Origin: Streptomyces katrae
GTDB lineage: Bacteria > Actinomycetota > Actinomycetes > Streptomycetales > Streptomycetaceae
Direction of reading: 5' to 3'
Assembly (NCBI RefSeq): GCF_000717655.1
Contig: NZ_JNZY01000015.1
Location: 165,383-229,382 of the forward strand
Length of the DNA stretch: 64,000 nucleotides
Part shown: positions 1 through 11,000 of the stretch, one piece after another
How positions within the stretch are numbered: the first letter of the stretch is position 1
How the letters are laid out: every line of letters starts with the position of its first letter
The notes under the pieces: model-generated
Seen by the model: only the letters and a program-made list of their open reading frames with translations
What the model was told of the DNA's origin: nothing
Database searches by the model: none
Translations under genes and position numbers: made by a program

Positions 1-97
1 CGGGGCGGTCGGTGCGGTCGGTGGGGGTCCCGTCCGGGCCGGCGGCCGGGAGCCGCTGGACGTGGAAGCGGAGCGAGTTCGCGTGGACGAAGGCCAT
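1..97 (-). CDS. N-terminal fragment of a probable alpha/beta hydrolase (runs off the window)
   Basis: An ATG at 97 opens a leftward frame, beginning MAFVHANSLRFHVQRL, that is still open at the window edge. It starts 7 bp beyond the ACP stop codon, so it is probably the next gene of the synthase operon. The opening, a short beta strand followed by a hydrophobic-basic 'LRFHVQRL' stretch, resembles the start of alpha/beta hydrolases, which often act as editing or release enzymes beside polyketide synthases. No nucleophile motif lies within the 32 visible codons, so the family is inferred from the N-terminus and the context only. Confidence 0.4.
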   Translation of the reverse strand, partial: MAFVHANSLRFHVQRLPAAGPDGTPTDRTDRP

Positions 98-104
98 GGC
101 GGGC

Positions 105-422
105 TCAGCCGGCCGAGGCGGGCGGCGTGGCCGCCGCCCGGGCGAGGGAGGCATGGGTGACCCGGCCTATGTGCGTGACCAGTTCACCGACCGACATGGC
201 GAGGATGGCGTCCATGTCCTTCTCGGCGAGGAAGCCCATGAGGTCGACTTCGGCGCCGTAGCGATGGTGGAGCAGCTCGGCGAGGGCGACGAACTCGATG
301 CTCTCCAGGGCGAGATCCTCGTTGAACCTGGTCTTCATCGTGACCTCCTCGGCAAGCAGGAACTCGTCGCCGACGATCTCCACGAGCATGCCGGTGATCT
401 CGGCGAGGATGTCAGTGGCCAT
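105..422 (-). CDS. Free-standing acyl carrier protein of the PUFA/enediyne-like synthase
   Basis: This 105-aa protein has the four-helix ACP pattern. The phosphopantetheine attachment serine is S41, in the motif LALESIEFV at the start of helix II. The more usual D-S-L is replaced by E-S-I, as is common in non-modular carrier proteins. Its ATG lies inside the last codons of the upstream synthase gene (the two genes overlap by 11 bp), so the proteins are translationally coupled and probably made in fixed ratio. It presumably carries the growing chain or a starter for the two megasynthase proteins and is activated by the PPTase domain fused to its neighbour. The Ala/Pro tail after about residue 93 is probably disordered. 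Confidence 0.9.
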   Translation of the reverse strand: MATDILAEITGMLVEIVGDEFLLAEEVTMKTRFNEDLALESIEFVALAELLHHRYGAEVDLMGFLAEKDMDAILAMSVGELVTHIGRVTHASLARAAATPPASAG

Positions 423-3400
423 GGCTGGTCTCCGTGAGGGTGATGGGGACGGGGGTGCGGCCGGGCGCCGCGGGGTGGGTGGTCCAGGCGACGACGTGGC
501 CGTCGGGCAGGAGGGACGTACGGACGGCGTACGGATGCCCGTCGGGGGACAGCACCCGCAGCCCGCCGGAGCCGGAGCCGGAGCCGGAGCCCGGGCCCTC
601 CACCGTCCGCCAGGCGCGCGGGCGGCCGCCGAGGCCGGTGCCCGCAGCCTTGGCTGCGGCCTCCTTGGCGCACCACAGAGCGGTGAGCGCGCCCGGCAGG
701 CCGGTCCCCTCGCGGGCGGACAGGGCTTCGGCCAAGGAGAGTTCGTCCGGGGCGAGTGCGATCCGGATCAGCGCGTCGGGGTCGGCGGTCACCGGCTCCA
801 CGTCGATCCCCACCGCCAGGGACCGGTGGGCGACGGCGACGGCGATCCGGTCCTTGTGCGCGAGGGAGAGCCGGAAGCCGGAGGCCAGCGCACCCCCGGG
901 CACCGGTCGCCCGTGGGCATCGTTCCCGACGGGGACTTCGGCCGGGAACACCGGCCCCGCACCGCCGTCCCACAGCAGCTGCCGCAGCGCGTCCTTGGCC
1001 GCGATCCGGCCCAGCAGCCACGGCGCCCGGGCACGGGGAGGCAGCTGCTCGTACGCCGCCCGCTCGGCGGCACCGAGGTAGCGGCGCATGACCAGTTCCT
1101 GCGAGGCGGGGTCAGTCCACCGGCGCCGGGCCAGGCACCATCCGGCGGGCTGCGGTTCGCCGATGCCGCACACCTCGGGGGTGAACTTCATCGGCCAGAC
1201 GCGCTCGTCGGCGCCGAAGCGGCGGTACGTCCAGCCCTCGATCCGGGCCCACACCTCACCCGTGGTGCGGCTGAGCTCGAGGTCGCCGCGCACGGTGACG
1301 TCCCGTACCTCGCGGATCCGGGCGGTGGCGGAGATCAGCTCGCCGGCGGCGGGCGGTGGCCCGAAGAACCGGATGCGGTCGACGGTGGCGGGGAACACCA
1401 GCCTGTCGACGGGCAGTTCGAGCTGCATCCAGTGTCCGAACAGCTGCCCGGCGGCGTCCAGCAGCGCCCCCGGGTCGGGCAGGGCCCGCAGCACTCCGCG
1501 GATCCCGTCGGCGCCGACGGTCCGGACCTCGTGGACGCCCGCGAAGCGGGGGCCGTGGAACATCCACCGGTCCCGGTACAGGGCCTCGGCGCTGACAGGG
1601 GCGGGGCGCGGATCCCGCAGCGGGGTGGTGTCGGGCGGGGGCGGCTGCCCGTGGCCCGGGCCGAGCAGGACGACGACGGAGGCGTAGGGGCCGAGTCCGA
1701 TCCGGATCCGCCCGGGCCCTTCGCTGCGGACACTGACCTCGATGTCGACGGCGGGTGCGGCGGGGAGCCACCGCAGGGCCCGTACCTCGTCGTAGCCGAT
1801 GAGGGCGGCGCCGGGCGGGGCGTGCCGGCGGGCCGCGTCGGCGGCCAGCTCCAGCATGGTCGTCATGGGCACGACGGGGAACCGGTCGGAGTCCTCGGGC
1901 CAGCCGTCGGGCTGCAGGTACACGCAGTGGTCGCGCACGTAGGGCAGGGCGTCGAGGGACACCCGGAGCCGGTCGCTCCCCGAACGAGCGGCGGACCCCG
2001 CGCGCGGGACGGGTACGGCCGCGCCCGGAGGCGTCCCGGGCAGCCGGCCCGGGGCATGCGGGGCGACGGGGCCGGGCGGCGGACCGGCAGCGGTGCTGCG
2101 GGCCGACCCGCGTACGGTCGACCAGGCCTCGGTGACGGCCTGCGCGGCCGCGCGGGTTTCGGCGAGGACGGTGTCCAGCGCGGACAGCATCCCCGGCCGG
2201 TCGTCCCCGTCCGGCCGATCGCCACCCTCCGGCCGATCGACCCCCACCGGCCGGGCGGCCAGGCCGCCGAAGGCGATGCGGGCCCGCTCGCCGAGCCGGA
2301 CCAACGGTGACCCGAGGTCCAGCGCGACGGCCCGGCCGGGGGCGGCCCGGCCCGGGGCGGTCGGCGTTGCGGCGGCCGGGTCCGGAGACAGGCGGGCCCA
2401 GTGCGGGGCGTGGCCCTCGGTCCAGAGCGCGGCGCAGGTGCGGCGCAGGGCGGGCAGGCCCGCGAGCCGCGGGGAGGAGGTGGCCACCGACAGGTGGGGG
2501 CGGTCCCGGAGGGTGTCCTCGACGAAGCCGTTCAGGCTGCCCGGCCCCAGCGCGACGAAACTCCGGACGCCCGCGTCCTCGTACAGCCGCAGCGTCAGCT
2601 CCCGGAAGCGGACCGGCTCCAGGAGGTGCCGCACGACCAGGTCCCGGACGGCATCCGCGCCGGCGGGGAAGGGCGCGAGCGTCGTCGCCGACCACACCGC
2701 CGCCGCCCCCGCCCGCACCGGCAGCCGGTCGAACGCGGAGCGGACCTGCCCGAGGTACGGCTCCCACATCGGCGTGTGGAAACCGGAACGGAACGGCAGT
2801 TCCTGGCCGAGTACGCCCTGCGAACGCAGCCGCTCCAGGACCCGGCCCACCCCGGCGGGGTCCCCGCAGACCACCGACTGGTGGGGGCAGTTGTCATGGC
2901 TGACCACCACCCCTGCCACGCCGTGCAGCGCCGCCTCCGCGCGGGCCGCCCCACACCCGAGCGCCGCGTAGACGAGGTCGGGGACCTTGAGCGAATCCGG
3001 CCGCAGCGAATCGAGGAAGGAGTCCGCCGCGTCCTGCGGATACATGCCGGCACTGACCATCGCCGCCCACTCGCCCAGGCTGTGGCCCGCCAGCACATCG
3101 GCCTCGATGCCCAGTTCCGCCAGGACCCGGGCGAAGAACCGTCCCGCGGCGATCGCGTCGAGGGCGCGCTCCATCAGCTCCCCGCCCCGGTTCAGCCGTG
3201 GCGCGGGGAAGCCGAGCCGCTCCGCGACATCGTCCACGACCGGTGCGAACTCCGGTTCCAGACCCGGGAACAGGAAGGCCACCCGGCCGCCCAGGGGCTC
3301 CGGTGTGAACCAGACGTCCCCGCAGCCCCGCCAGGCCCGGCCGCGCGCCACCGCCTTCCCGGCCAGCGCGAGCCGCTGCGGTGTCGGCCCGACCACGGCC

Positions 3401-5046
3401 AGCCGGCACGGCCCGTCACCCGCGGGTCCGGCTCCTGCACCCGCGGCTCCCGCCCCCGCGGCGAGCAGCTCCGCCAGCTCCGCCGGACTCTCCGCCGCGA
3501 GCAGGAGTACGTCGTCCCGCCCGCCTGGGGCGACCACCGGCGGGCCCGCGGCGCCCAGCGGCAGGAAGCGGCGTACCGGTGGCGCCGGGCGGGCGGCTCC
3601 CGGAGCCTCCTCCAGCACCACGTGCGCGTTGATACCGCCGAAGCCGAACGCGTTGACCCCCGCCCGGCGCGGCGCCGGCCCGCTCTCCCACGGCTCCGCC
3701 TGCGTGATCGGACGCATCCGGGTCCGGGCCAGGTCCGGGTGCGGATCCGTCAGGTGCAGGGTCGGCGGCAGCGTCCCCTCGTACACCGCGAGCGCCGCCT
3801 TGATGAGCCCGGCCATGCCGGAGGCCTGCATCGTGTGCCCGAGCATCGACTTCACCGAGCCGAACCCGATGCCGCCCGGCCCGGCGACCTCGGGCGGACC
3901 GAACACCTGGGCCAGGGTGTCCAGTTCGGCGGCATCACCGACCGGGGTCCCCGTGCCGTGCGCCTCCAGCAGGCCCAGCGCATCGGGCGCCCGCGGGTCC
4001 AGACCGGCCTCGCGCCAGGCCCGCTCCAGGGCCCGTACCTGGCCGGCGACCAGCGGGCTCATCAGGCTCGCGGCCCGGCCGTCGCCGGCCACGCCCGTAC
4101 CACGGATCACCGCGTAGATCCGGTCGCCGTCCCGTTCCGCGTCCGCCAGCCGCTTCAGCAGCACCACCCCGGTCCCCTCGGAGAGCAGGGTCCCGTCGGC
4201 CAGCCGGTCGAACGGACGGATCCGCTCACTCGGGCTGAGCGCCCGCAGCTGGGTGAACACGCTCCACAGCGTGGCGATGTGGCAGTGGTGCACGGCCCCC
4301 GCGACCACCGCGTCGCAGCGCCCGCCGGCCAGCAGCCCCACCGCCTGGTCCACCGCCAGCAGCGAGGAGGCGCAGGCCGCGTCGAGCGTGTAGGCGGGGC
4401 CGCTGAAGTCGAGCCGGTTCGCCGTCCGGGCTGCGGTGAAGCTCGGCACGAGCCCGATCGAGGCGTCGGGGCGCTCCGGCCCCAGCGCATCCTGGAAGGC
4501 GGCGCGCACCGCGGCGATCCGCTGCTCGCCCAGCTCGGGCGCCAGCTCGCGCAGGGTCTGCGCCAACTGGTGGGCGGTGCGGACCCGTTGGTCCAGCCGG
4601 GCCGTGGCCACGCCCATGAACCCGCCGCGCCCCAGCACCACCCCGATCCGCGAGCGGTCGGCGGGCAGCCGGTCCTCGCCGCCCGCGTCGGCGATCGCCT
4701 CGGCCGTCGCGTGCAGGGCCAGCATCTGGTCCGGCTCGGCCCCCTCCACGGCGGCCGGCATGATCCCGAACCGGGTCGGGTCGAAGGCGGCCAGGCCGTC
4801 GATGAAACCGCCCCGCCGGCAGTAGAACCGGTCGCCGGCCGCGGGCCCGGCCGAGCTGCCCGGGTCGTAGTACACCTCCGGATCCCAGCGCCCGGGCGGC
4901 ACCTCGCCGATGGCATCCGTACCGGCCAGCAGATTGCGGCGGTACGCGGCCAGGTCCGGTGCCCCCGGGAACACCGCGCCCATCCCGACGATCGCCGCGT
5001 CGGTCGGCCGCGGGCCCCGCCCCGCCCCGTGCACGCGCTCACTCAT
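412..5046 (-). CDS. Iterative type I polyketide/PUFA-like synthase, KS-AT-DH-PPTase
   Basis: This 1544-aa protein has four recognisable domains in order. The ketosynthase (about 17–470) has its catalytic triad: C225 in DAACASS, H363 in EAHGTG and H404 in LGHT. The acyltransferase (about 580–860) has S656 in GHSLGE and a later FHTP motif. A double-hotdog dehydratase (about 1030–1330) has H1040 in PYVRDHC. A C-terminal phosphopantetheinyl transferase has GIDVEP near 1415 and WCAKEAAAK at about 1458. A PPTase built into the synthase is known from enediyne PKSs, and hotdog DH domains from PUFA synthases. No KR or ACP is present; these are supplied by the coupled upstream protein (8-bp overlap) and the free ACP (11-bp overlap). 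A Gly-Ser hexanucleotide repeat lies in the PPTase near position 580. The product is unknown. Confidence 0.9.
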   Translation of the reverse strand: MSERVHGAGRGPRPTDAAIVGMGAVFPGAPDLAAYRRNLLAGTDAIGEVPPGRWDPEVYYDPGSSAGPAAGDRFYCRRGGFIDGLAAFDPTRFGIMPAAVEGAEPDQMLALHATAEAIADAGGEDRLPADRSRIGVVLGRGGFMGVATARLDQRVRTAHQLAQTLRELAPELGEQRIAAVRAAFQDALGPERPDASIGLVPSFTAARTANRLDFSGPAYTLDAACASSLLAVDQAVGLLAGGRCDAVVAGAVHHCHIATLWSVFTQLRALSPSERIRPFDRLADGTLLSEGTGVVLLKRLADAERDGDRIYAVIRGTGVAGDGRAASLMSPLVAGQVRALERAWREAGLDPRAPDALGLLEAHGTGTPVGDAAELDTLAQVFGPPEVAGPGGIGFGSVKSMLGHTMQASGMAGLIKAALAVYEGTLPPTLHLTDPHPDLARTRMRPITQAEPWESGPAPRRAGVNAFGFGGINAHVVLEEAPGAARPAPPVRRFLPLGAAGPPVVAPGGRDDVLLLAAESPAELAELLAAGAGAAGAGAGPAGDGPCRLAVVGPTPQRLALAGKAVARGRAWRGCGDVWFTPEPLGGRVAFLFPGLEPEFAPVVDDVAERLGFPAPRLNRGGELMERALDAIAAGRFFARVLAELGIEADVLAGHSLGEWAAMVSAGMYPQDAADSFLDSLRPDSLKVPDLVYAALGCGAARAEAALHGVAGVVVSHDNCPHQSVVCGDPAGVGRVLERLRSQGVLGQELPFRSGFHTPMWEPYLGQVRSAFDRLPVRAGAAAVWSATTLAPFPAGADAVRDLVVRHLLEPVRFRELTLRLYEDAGVRSFVALGPGSLNGFVEDTLRDRPHLSVATSSPRLAGLPALRRTCAALWTEGHAPHWARLSPDPAAATPTAPGRAAPGRAVALDLGSPLVRLGERARIAFGGLAARPVGVDRPEGGDRPDGDDRPGMLSALDTVLAETRAAAQAVTEAWSTVRGSARSTAAGPPPGPVAPHAPGRLPGTPPGAAVPVPRAGSAARSGSDRLRVSLDALPYVRDHCVYLQPDGWPEDSDRFPVVPMTTMLELAADAARRHAPPGAALIGYDEVRALRWLPAAPAVDIEVSVRSEGPGRIRIGLGPYASVVVLLGPGHGQPPPPDTTPLRDPRPAPVSAEALYRDRWMFHGPRFAGVHEVRTVGADGIRGVLRALPDPGALLDAAGQLFGHWMQLELPVDRLVFPATVDRIRFFGPPPAAGELISATARIREVRDVTVRGDLELSRTTGEVWARIEGWTYRRFGADERVWPMKFTPEVCGIGEPQPAGWCLARRRWTDPASQELVMRRYLGAAERAAYEQLPPRARAPWLLGRIAAKDALRQLLWDGGAGPVFPAEVPVGNDAHGRPVPGGALASGFRLSLAHKDRIAVAVAHRSLAVGIDVEPVTADPDALIRIALAPDELSLAEALSAREGTGLPGALTALWCAKEAAAKAAGTGLGGRPRAWRTVEGPGSGSGSGSGGLRVLSPDGHPYAVRTSLLPDGHVVAWTTHPAAPGRTPVPITLTETSHGH

Positions 5047-8000
5047 CGCCCTCGCCCTCCCGGGCCGTCAGGACCACCTGGACGTCGGTTCCGTACGCCA
5101 GCTCGGCGAGGAACGCGGCGGTGGCGGCCTCCGCGGAGAGCAGCGGGACCCCGCGCCGGGCGTACGCGCGCTCCAGCTCCGGCGTGACCATCCCGCCCGC
5201 CTCCGCGGCCCAGGGACCCCAGTCGACGGACAGCACCCGGCCCGGCAGGAACGCCGACCAGGCGTGCGCCAGCGAGTCGAGGGCGTCGTTGGCTGCGGCG
5301 TAGTCCGTCTGGCCGCGGTTGCCGTACACCCCGCAGACGCTGCCGAACAGGGCCAGGAACCGCGGCGCGGGCCCCGGTCCGTGCTCGGCGGCCACGGCCG
5401 CGAGGTTGCGGGCGCCGGTCACCTTCGTGGTGAACACCTCGGCGAAGGCGGCCGGTCGCTTGTCGCGCAGGAGCCCGTCGTGCAGCACCCCGGCGCCGTG
5501 CACGATGCCGTCGAGCCGGCCGTGCCGCTCCCGTACGTCGGCCACGACGGCCCGTACGGCCTGCTCGTCGGTGACGTCGGCGCGGTGGTAGCGGACGGAG
5601 GCCGCCACGGCGTCGAGCGCGGACAGGGTGGCCCGTACCTCGCGCTCGGCGAGGATCCGCGAGGCCGCGGCCTCGATCTCGGCGGGCTTGCGGAGGCCGT
5701 CGGCGATGAGGGCGGCGCGCAGTGCGACGCGGTCGGTCGCCCGGGCGAAGCGGTCCGCCCCGGCGGCGGGCAGCGGTGTACGTCCGACCAGCTCGACGTG
5801 GCATCCGGTGGCGCGGGCCAGTGCGAGGGCGGTCCGGGCGGTGATCCCGCGGGCCCCGCCGGTCAGCAGGACCACGGACCGGGCGTCGAGCGGTGGCGTC
5901 CCGTCGGCGGCGGCCAGGGGAGCGGGCACCGGGCGGCGGGTGATCCGGACCCCGTCGGCGGTGTAGCCCACGGAGGAGCCTTCGCCGTGCACGTCGCCCA
6001 GCTCGGCCAGGAGCTGCGCGGCGACCCGCTCGGGGTCCTCCTTGGCGTCGACCTCCACGGCGCGGATCAGGCTGCCCGGGAACTCGAGCGCCGCGCTGCG
6101 GGCGAAGCCGTGCAGACCGGCGCCGGGGGTTCCGCCGGGCGTGGTGGCGAGCAGGAGCCGGCGGACCCCGCCGGTCAGGGCGCGCTGCAGTGCGGGGAAC
6201 GCGCCGGGCAGCACCGGCTCGGCGCCGGCCCGCAGCCCGGAGAGGTCGACGATCCCGTCGAGCCCGGCAGCGCCCTCGGCGTCCGCCTCGGCGAGGACGC
6301 GCACCTCGGCGCCGTGCCCCCGCAATGCCGTGCCGAGCGCGGCCGACACCCCCTGCCCGTCGTCGACCACCCCGACCCGCAACCCCCGCAGCGCCTCCGG
6401 CTCCACGACCACACCGGCCACGCTCACGTCCTCCACCCGCAACCGCCGCACCGCGCCCGCCGCGAGGCCCACGGCGGCCCCGTCCCCCGGGTGCCCGTGG
6501 CCGAGCCCCCTGCCCGCCACCGGCCCGCTCACCCCGGCCACGATCCCGCGAGCGGCCGACCCCCCGGAACCGGCCGTGCCGACCCCGGGCTGCCCGTGGG
6601 CGGCGGACCCTGCGGGTGCGTGGGCGCCACCCGCCAGGGGCTCGTCGGATCCCGGTGCACCCACCATGGCGTGGGCCGCCGCCGAACCGGCGGGCTCGGC
6701 CGCGCCGGAGAGGGCGCCGGCTGTGGACCCGGCCGGTTCGGATGCCGTCGGCGAGTGGCCGCCGCCGTCCACGCCCGCCCGGCCGGCGGCACTGCCCGCG
6801 CGGCCGCAGGCCGGATCCGCCGCGGGCTCGCGTGCGCCCGCCGGGCCGGCTGCACCCGCCGTGAGGCCGCCGGCCGGGGCTGCCGTGCGGGACGTGACCC
6901 AGTCGACGATGCCGCTCAGGGTCTTGAGGCGGGAGAGTTCCTCGAAGGCGGACCCGGCGGAGCCGTCGGGGTCCTGGGGGAGTCCGATCCGGTCGGCCAG
7001 GGCGCCGATGATCTCGACGCGCTTGATGGAGTCGATGGACAGGTCCGCCTCCAGATCCAGCTCGGGGCCGAGCATGTCGTGCGGGTAGCCGGTGCGGGTG
7101 TGCACGATGTCCAGGACCACGTCCATCACCTCGTCGGCGGACCTGGGTCCGGCATCCGGTCCGGCGTCGTGGGGAGGCTGTCCGCCCGCGGCGGCCCAGC
7201 CGTTGGCCGCCGGTACCGGAGCTGCGCCCGCGTCGGCCCGGAGCCCTGGGGCGGCCCGGCCGGGCAACCCCGTGCCGTGCGCGGGAAGCGCGTCCACCGC
7301 GGCCGGCCACGGGCGCCCGGGAGCCTCGGCCGACGGCCGTGCCGCAGGCGAGCCGACGCCCAGGAAGCCCAGCAGGACGTCCCGTTGGGCCTCGATCAGT
7401 TCCTGGGAGCCGCGCAGGTACGCGAGGACCGCCTCCTCGCGGCGGTCCGCCGGGGCCGGGGCCGGCGCCGCCGGGGCCACCCGACGGGCCGGCTGCAGCC
7501 CACCCGGCACCGGGGTACCGTCCGCGGTGCGGACCAGATGGCCGTCGACCAGCCAGCCCGGCCGCCGCGGGGCCCGCTCCGGCAGGCGCGTGCCGCGGCC
7601 GCGGAACAGGGCCTCGGGGGCCACCGGCACGCCCGCTGCGGCCAGTTCCGCCAGCGCGGTGACCAGCCGGGACAGGCCGTGCTCGCCCGGCACGTCCAGC
7701 GGGACCACCGTGTGCGGCCGGTCGCGCAGGATCCGGCCCAGGAGGCTGGAAAGGACCCGCCCGGGCCCCGCTTCCACGAACGTCCGGACACCGGACGCGT
7801 ACATGGCCTCCACCTGCTCCACGAACCGGACCGGCTCCGCGACCTGGCGCGCGGCAAGGCTTCGTACCGCATCGGCGCCGGCGGGGTACGGACCTGCGGT
7901 GGTGTTCGACCAGACCGGGAAGGCGGCGTCGGCAACCGCCGTCCCGGCCAGCTCTTCGGCCAGCGCGGCGGCCGCCCCCGCGACCACCGGGCTGTGGAAC

Positions 8001-11000
8001 GCGCACGCCACCTCGATCGGCTCCGCCGAGAGCCCTGCCGCCCGCAGCGCCGCCACCGCCTCGGCCACGCAGTCCGCCGGGCCCGAGACCGCGCACTGCC
8101 GCGGCGCGTTGTGGTTCGCGACCACGCACCCGGACCGCTCCGCGATCTCCCGTACCTCCTCGGGTGCGGCCGTGACCGCCGCCATGGACCCCGGATCCGC
8201 CCCCGCGGCCGCCAGGATCGCCTCGGCCCGGCGCGCGCTCAGCCGCAGCAGGCTCTCCGTGTCGTACACGCCGGCCGCCCACAGCGCGGTGAGCTCCCCG
8301 TACGAGTGCCCGGCCACGCAGTCCGGCCGTACCCCGAGCTCCCCGAGCAGCAGGTGCGCCGCCGCCCCGGCCAGCCCGAGGGCCGGCTGGGCGACCCGGG
8401 TGTCGGTGACCGCCGCCCGCTGCGCCGCCCGCTCCGCGGCGCCGAAGGCGCCCGGCGGGAACACCGCCGAGACCACGGACCGCGGAGCCGTCTCCAGCAG
8501 CTCCCGCAGCGCCGGGAAGGCGATGAACAACTCGCCCAGCATCCCGGGGCGTTGGCTGCCCTGTCCGGGGAACAGGAACGCCACCTTTCCGGGATCGGCC
8601 GCATCCTCCCGTACGTGGACCCCCTCGCCCGCGGTGAAGCCCCGGGCCCGCTCCAGCCGGGCCACGAGCTCGTCCAGGTCCCCGGCCACGACCGCCACCC
8701 GCACCGGGCCCGAGCCCTGCCCCTCGGCGGCGGCTTCCGCCGCGAGGTCGCGCAGGGCCCACGGCCGCCCGGCCGCCTCGTTCTCCTCCAGCCGGGCCGC
8801 GAGCCGGGCCATCGCCCGCCCCGCCGCCCGCCGGTCCCCGCCGCGGAAGCAGAACAACTCGGCGGGCCACTCCTCCATCCCGTGCGCGGCCTCCTCGGCG
8901 CCCCCGTAACCGGCCAGCACCGCGTGGTAATTGGTGCCGCCGAAGCCGAAGGCGCTGACCCCTGCGATCCGCCGCTCGGCGGGGACCGCCCACGGCCGTG
9001 CCTCGGTGGGGAAGGCGAAGGGGCTGCTGTCCGCCTGCCAGGCCGGGTTCGGCGTGTCGATGTGCAGGGTCGGCGGCCGGACACCCGTCTGGACGGCCCG
9101 GGCGGCCTTGATCAGCCCGGCCAGCCCGGCCGCGCACTTGGTGTGCCCGAGCTGTGATTTCACCGAACCCAGTGCACACGATCCCGGGGCGGCACCGGAT
9201 GCGGCGAACAGCTCGGTCAGCACGGTCAGTTCGGTGCTGTCTCCGACCACCGTGCCGGTGCCGTGCGCCTCGATCAGCCCCACCTCGCCGGGGGTGATGC
9301 CCGCCCGGGCGTAGGCCCGCTCCAGGGCCCGCCGCTGGCCCTCCGGCCGGGGCGCGGTCAGGCCGAGGGAGCGCCCGTCGCTGGCCGCCCCGACCGCCTT
9401 GATCACCGCGTAGACGCGGTCGCCGTCCCGCTCCGCGTCGGCGAGCCGCTTGAGGACCAGTGCGCCCACGCCCTCGCCGAGCGCGATCCCGTCGGCAGAC
9501 GCGTCGAAGGGCCGGCAGCGCCCGCTCGGGGACAGCGCCCGCACCGAGGAGAACATCAGGTAGTCGTTGATCCCGTTGTGTACGTCGGCGCCGCCGCACA
9601 GCACCATGTCGCTGTCACCGTCGCGCAGTTGGCGGCAGGCCAGGTCGAGCGCGGCCAGCGAGGAGGCACAGGCGGCGTCGACGGTGCAGTTGGCGCCGCC
9701 GAGGTCCAGCCGGTTGGCGACGCGGCCCGCGATCACGTTGGCGAGGATGCCGGGGAAGGAGTCCTCGGTGAGCCGGGGCAGCTGCTCGTCCAGCCCGGGC
9801 GGCAGCTCGCCCAGGTAGGCGGGGTGCAGCGCGCGCAGCCCGTACGCCCCGGCCAGCTCGGTACCGGCCTCGGCGCCGAAGACCACCGAGGTCCGGGAGC
9901 GGTCGAACTCCCGGTCCCGGCCGTACCCCGCGTCCCCGAGGGCCCGCGCGGAGATCTCCAGGGCCAGCAGCTGGACCGGCTCGACGGCGGCGAGGGAGGC
10001 CGGCGGGATGCCGTGCGCGAGGGCGTCGAACGGCACCGGGTCGAGGAAGCCGCCCCAGCGCGAGGGGGTGCGCTCGCCGGCCCGCGCCGGGTCGGCGTCG
10101 TAGTACAGCGCCGGGTCCCAGCGCTCGGGCGGCACCTCGGTCACCGCGTCCTTCCCGGCGAGGATCCGGGCCCAGTAGGCGGCGAGATCCGGGGCGCCCG
10201 GGTAGGCGCAGGCCATGCCGACGATCGCGATGTCCAGCGGATCGGCGGCGGGCTCCCCGGCAGCCGTGCCCCCCTGCCCGGCGGCCGCCAGCTCGGCGGC
10301 GCGCCGCTCCAGCAGCTCGGTCGCCCCCTCGGTGACCTGGGCGTGCAGGGCGGCGACCGTGGTGGTCCCGGTCCGCAGGGTCGCGGCCTGGCCGAGCATG
10401 AACAGCCCTTCTGCGTACTGTTGTCGTTCGTCGACCCGCTCCAGTGGCGCCGGCGCCTCCGCGGCCCGCCGCAGCCCCTTGCTCGCGATCCGCAGCCGCC
10501 CCAGGTTCAGCCGCTCCAGCTCCTCCCACACGACGCGCGCCTCGGTCCCGGCCTCCACGAGCCGCTGCCGGGTCGCCTCGAAGGCCTCGGCGTACGGAGT
10601 GGCCGCGCAGCGCGTGGCGTGCCCGGGCGCCGTGTGCAGCAGGACCGTCTCCGTGCACTCGACCGCGGCCCGCTGGAAGCCCGGCAGCACCGCGCCCGCG
10701 GCCACCGCCTCCTCCGTGAACAGGTACGCGGTCCCCATCAGCACCCCGATCCGCGCCCCCCGCTCGGCCAGCGGCGCGGCGGCCGCCACCGCCATCGCCG
10801 CGGAGCGCGCGTCGTGGATGCCGCCCGCGAACAGCACGTCCAGGGCAGCCGGTTCGGGACATCCCAGGAGCCGATCGATCTGCTCCTCCCACAGCGCGAA
10901 CGAGGTGCGCGGCCCGACGTGGCCGCCGCATTCCAGCCCCTCGAACACGAACCGCCGCGCCCCTTCGGCGAGATACCGCTCCAGCAGCCCCGGCGAGGGC

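Noticed and set aside
412..2310. Long rightward frames over the synthase genes (for example 298–2310, 2401–5187, 4910–9157)
   Set aside because: They are antisense shadows of the high-GC synthase genes; their sequences are Gly/Arg/Pro-rich with no domain, and the leftward proteins have full catalytic motifs.
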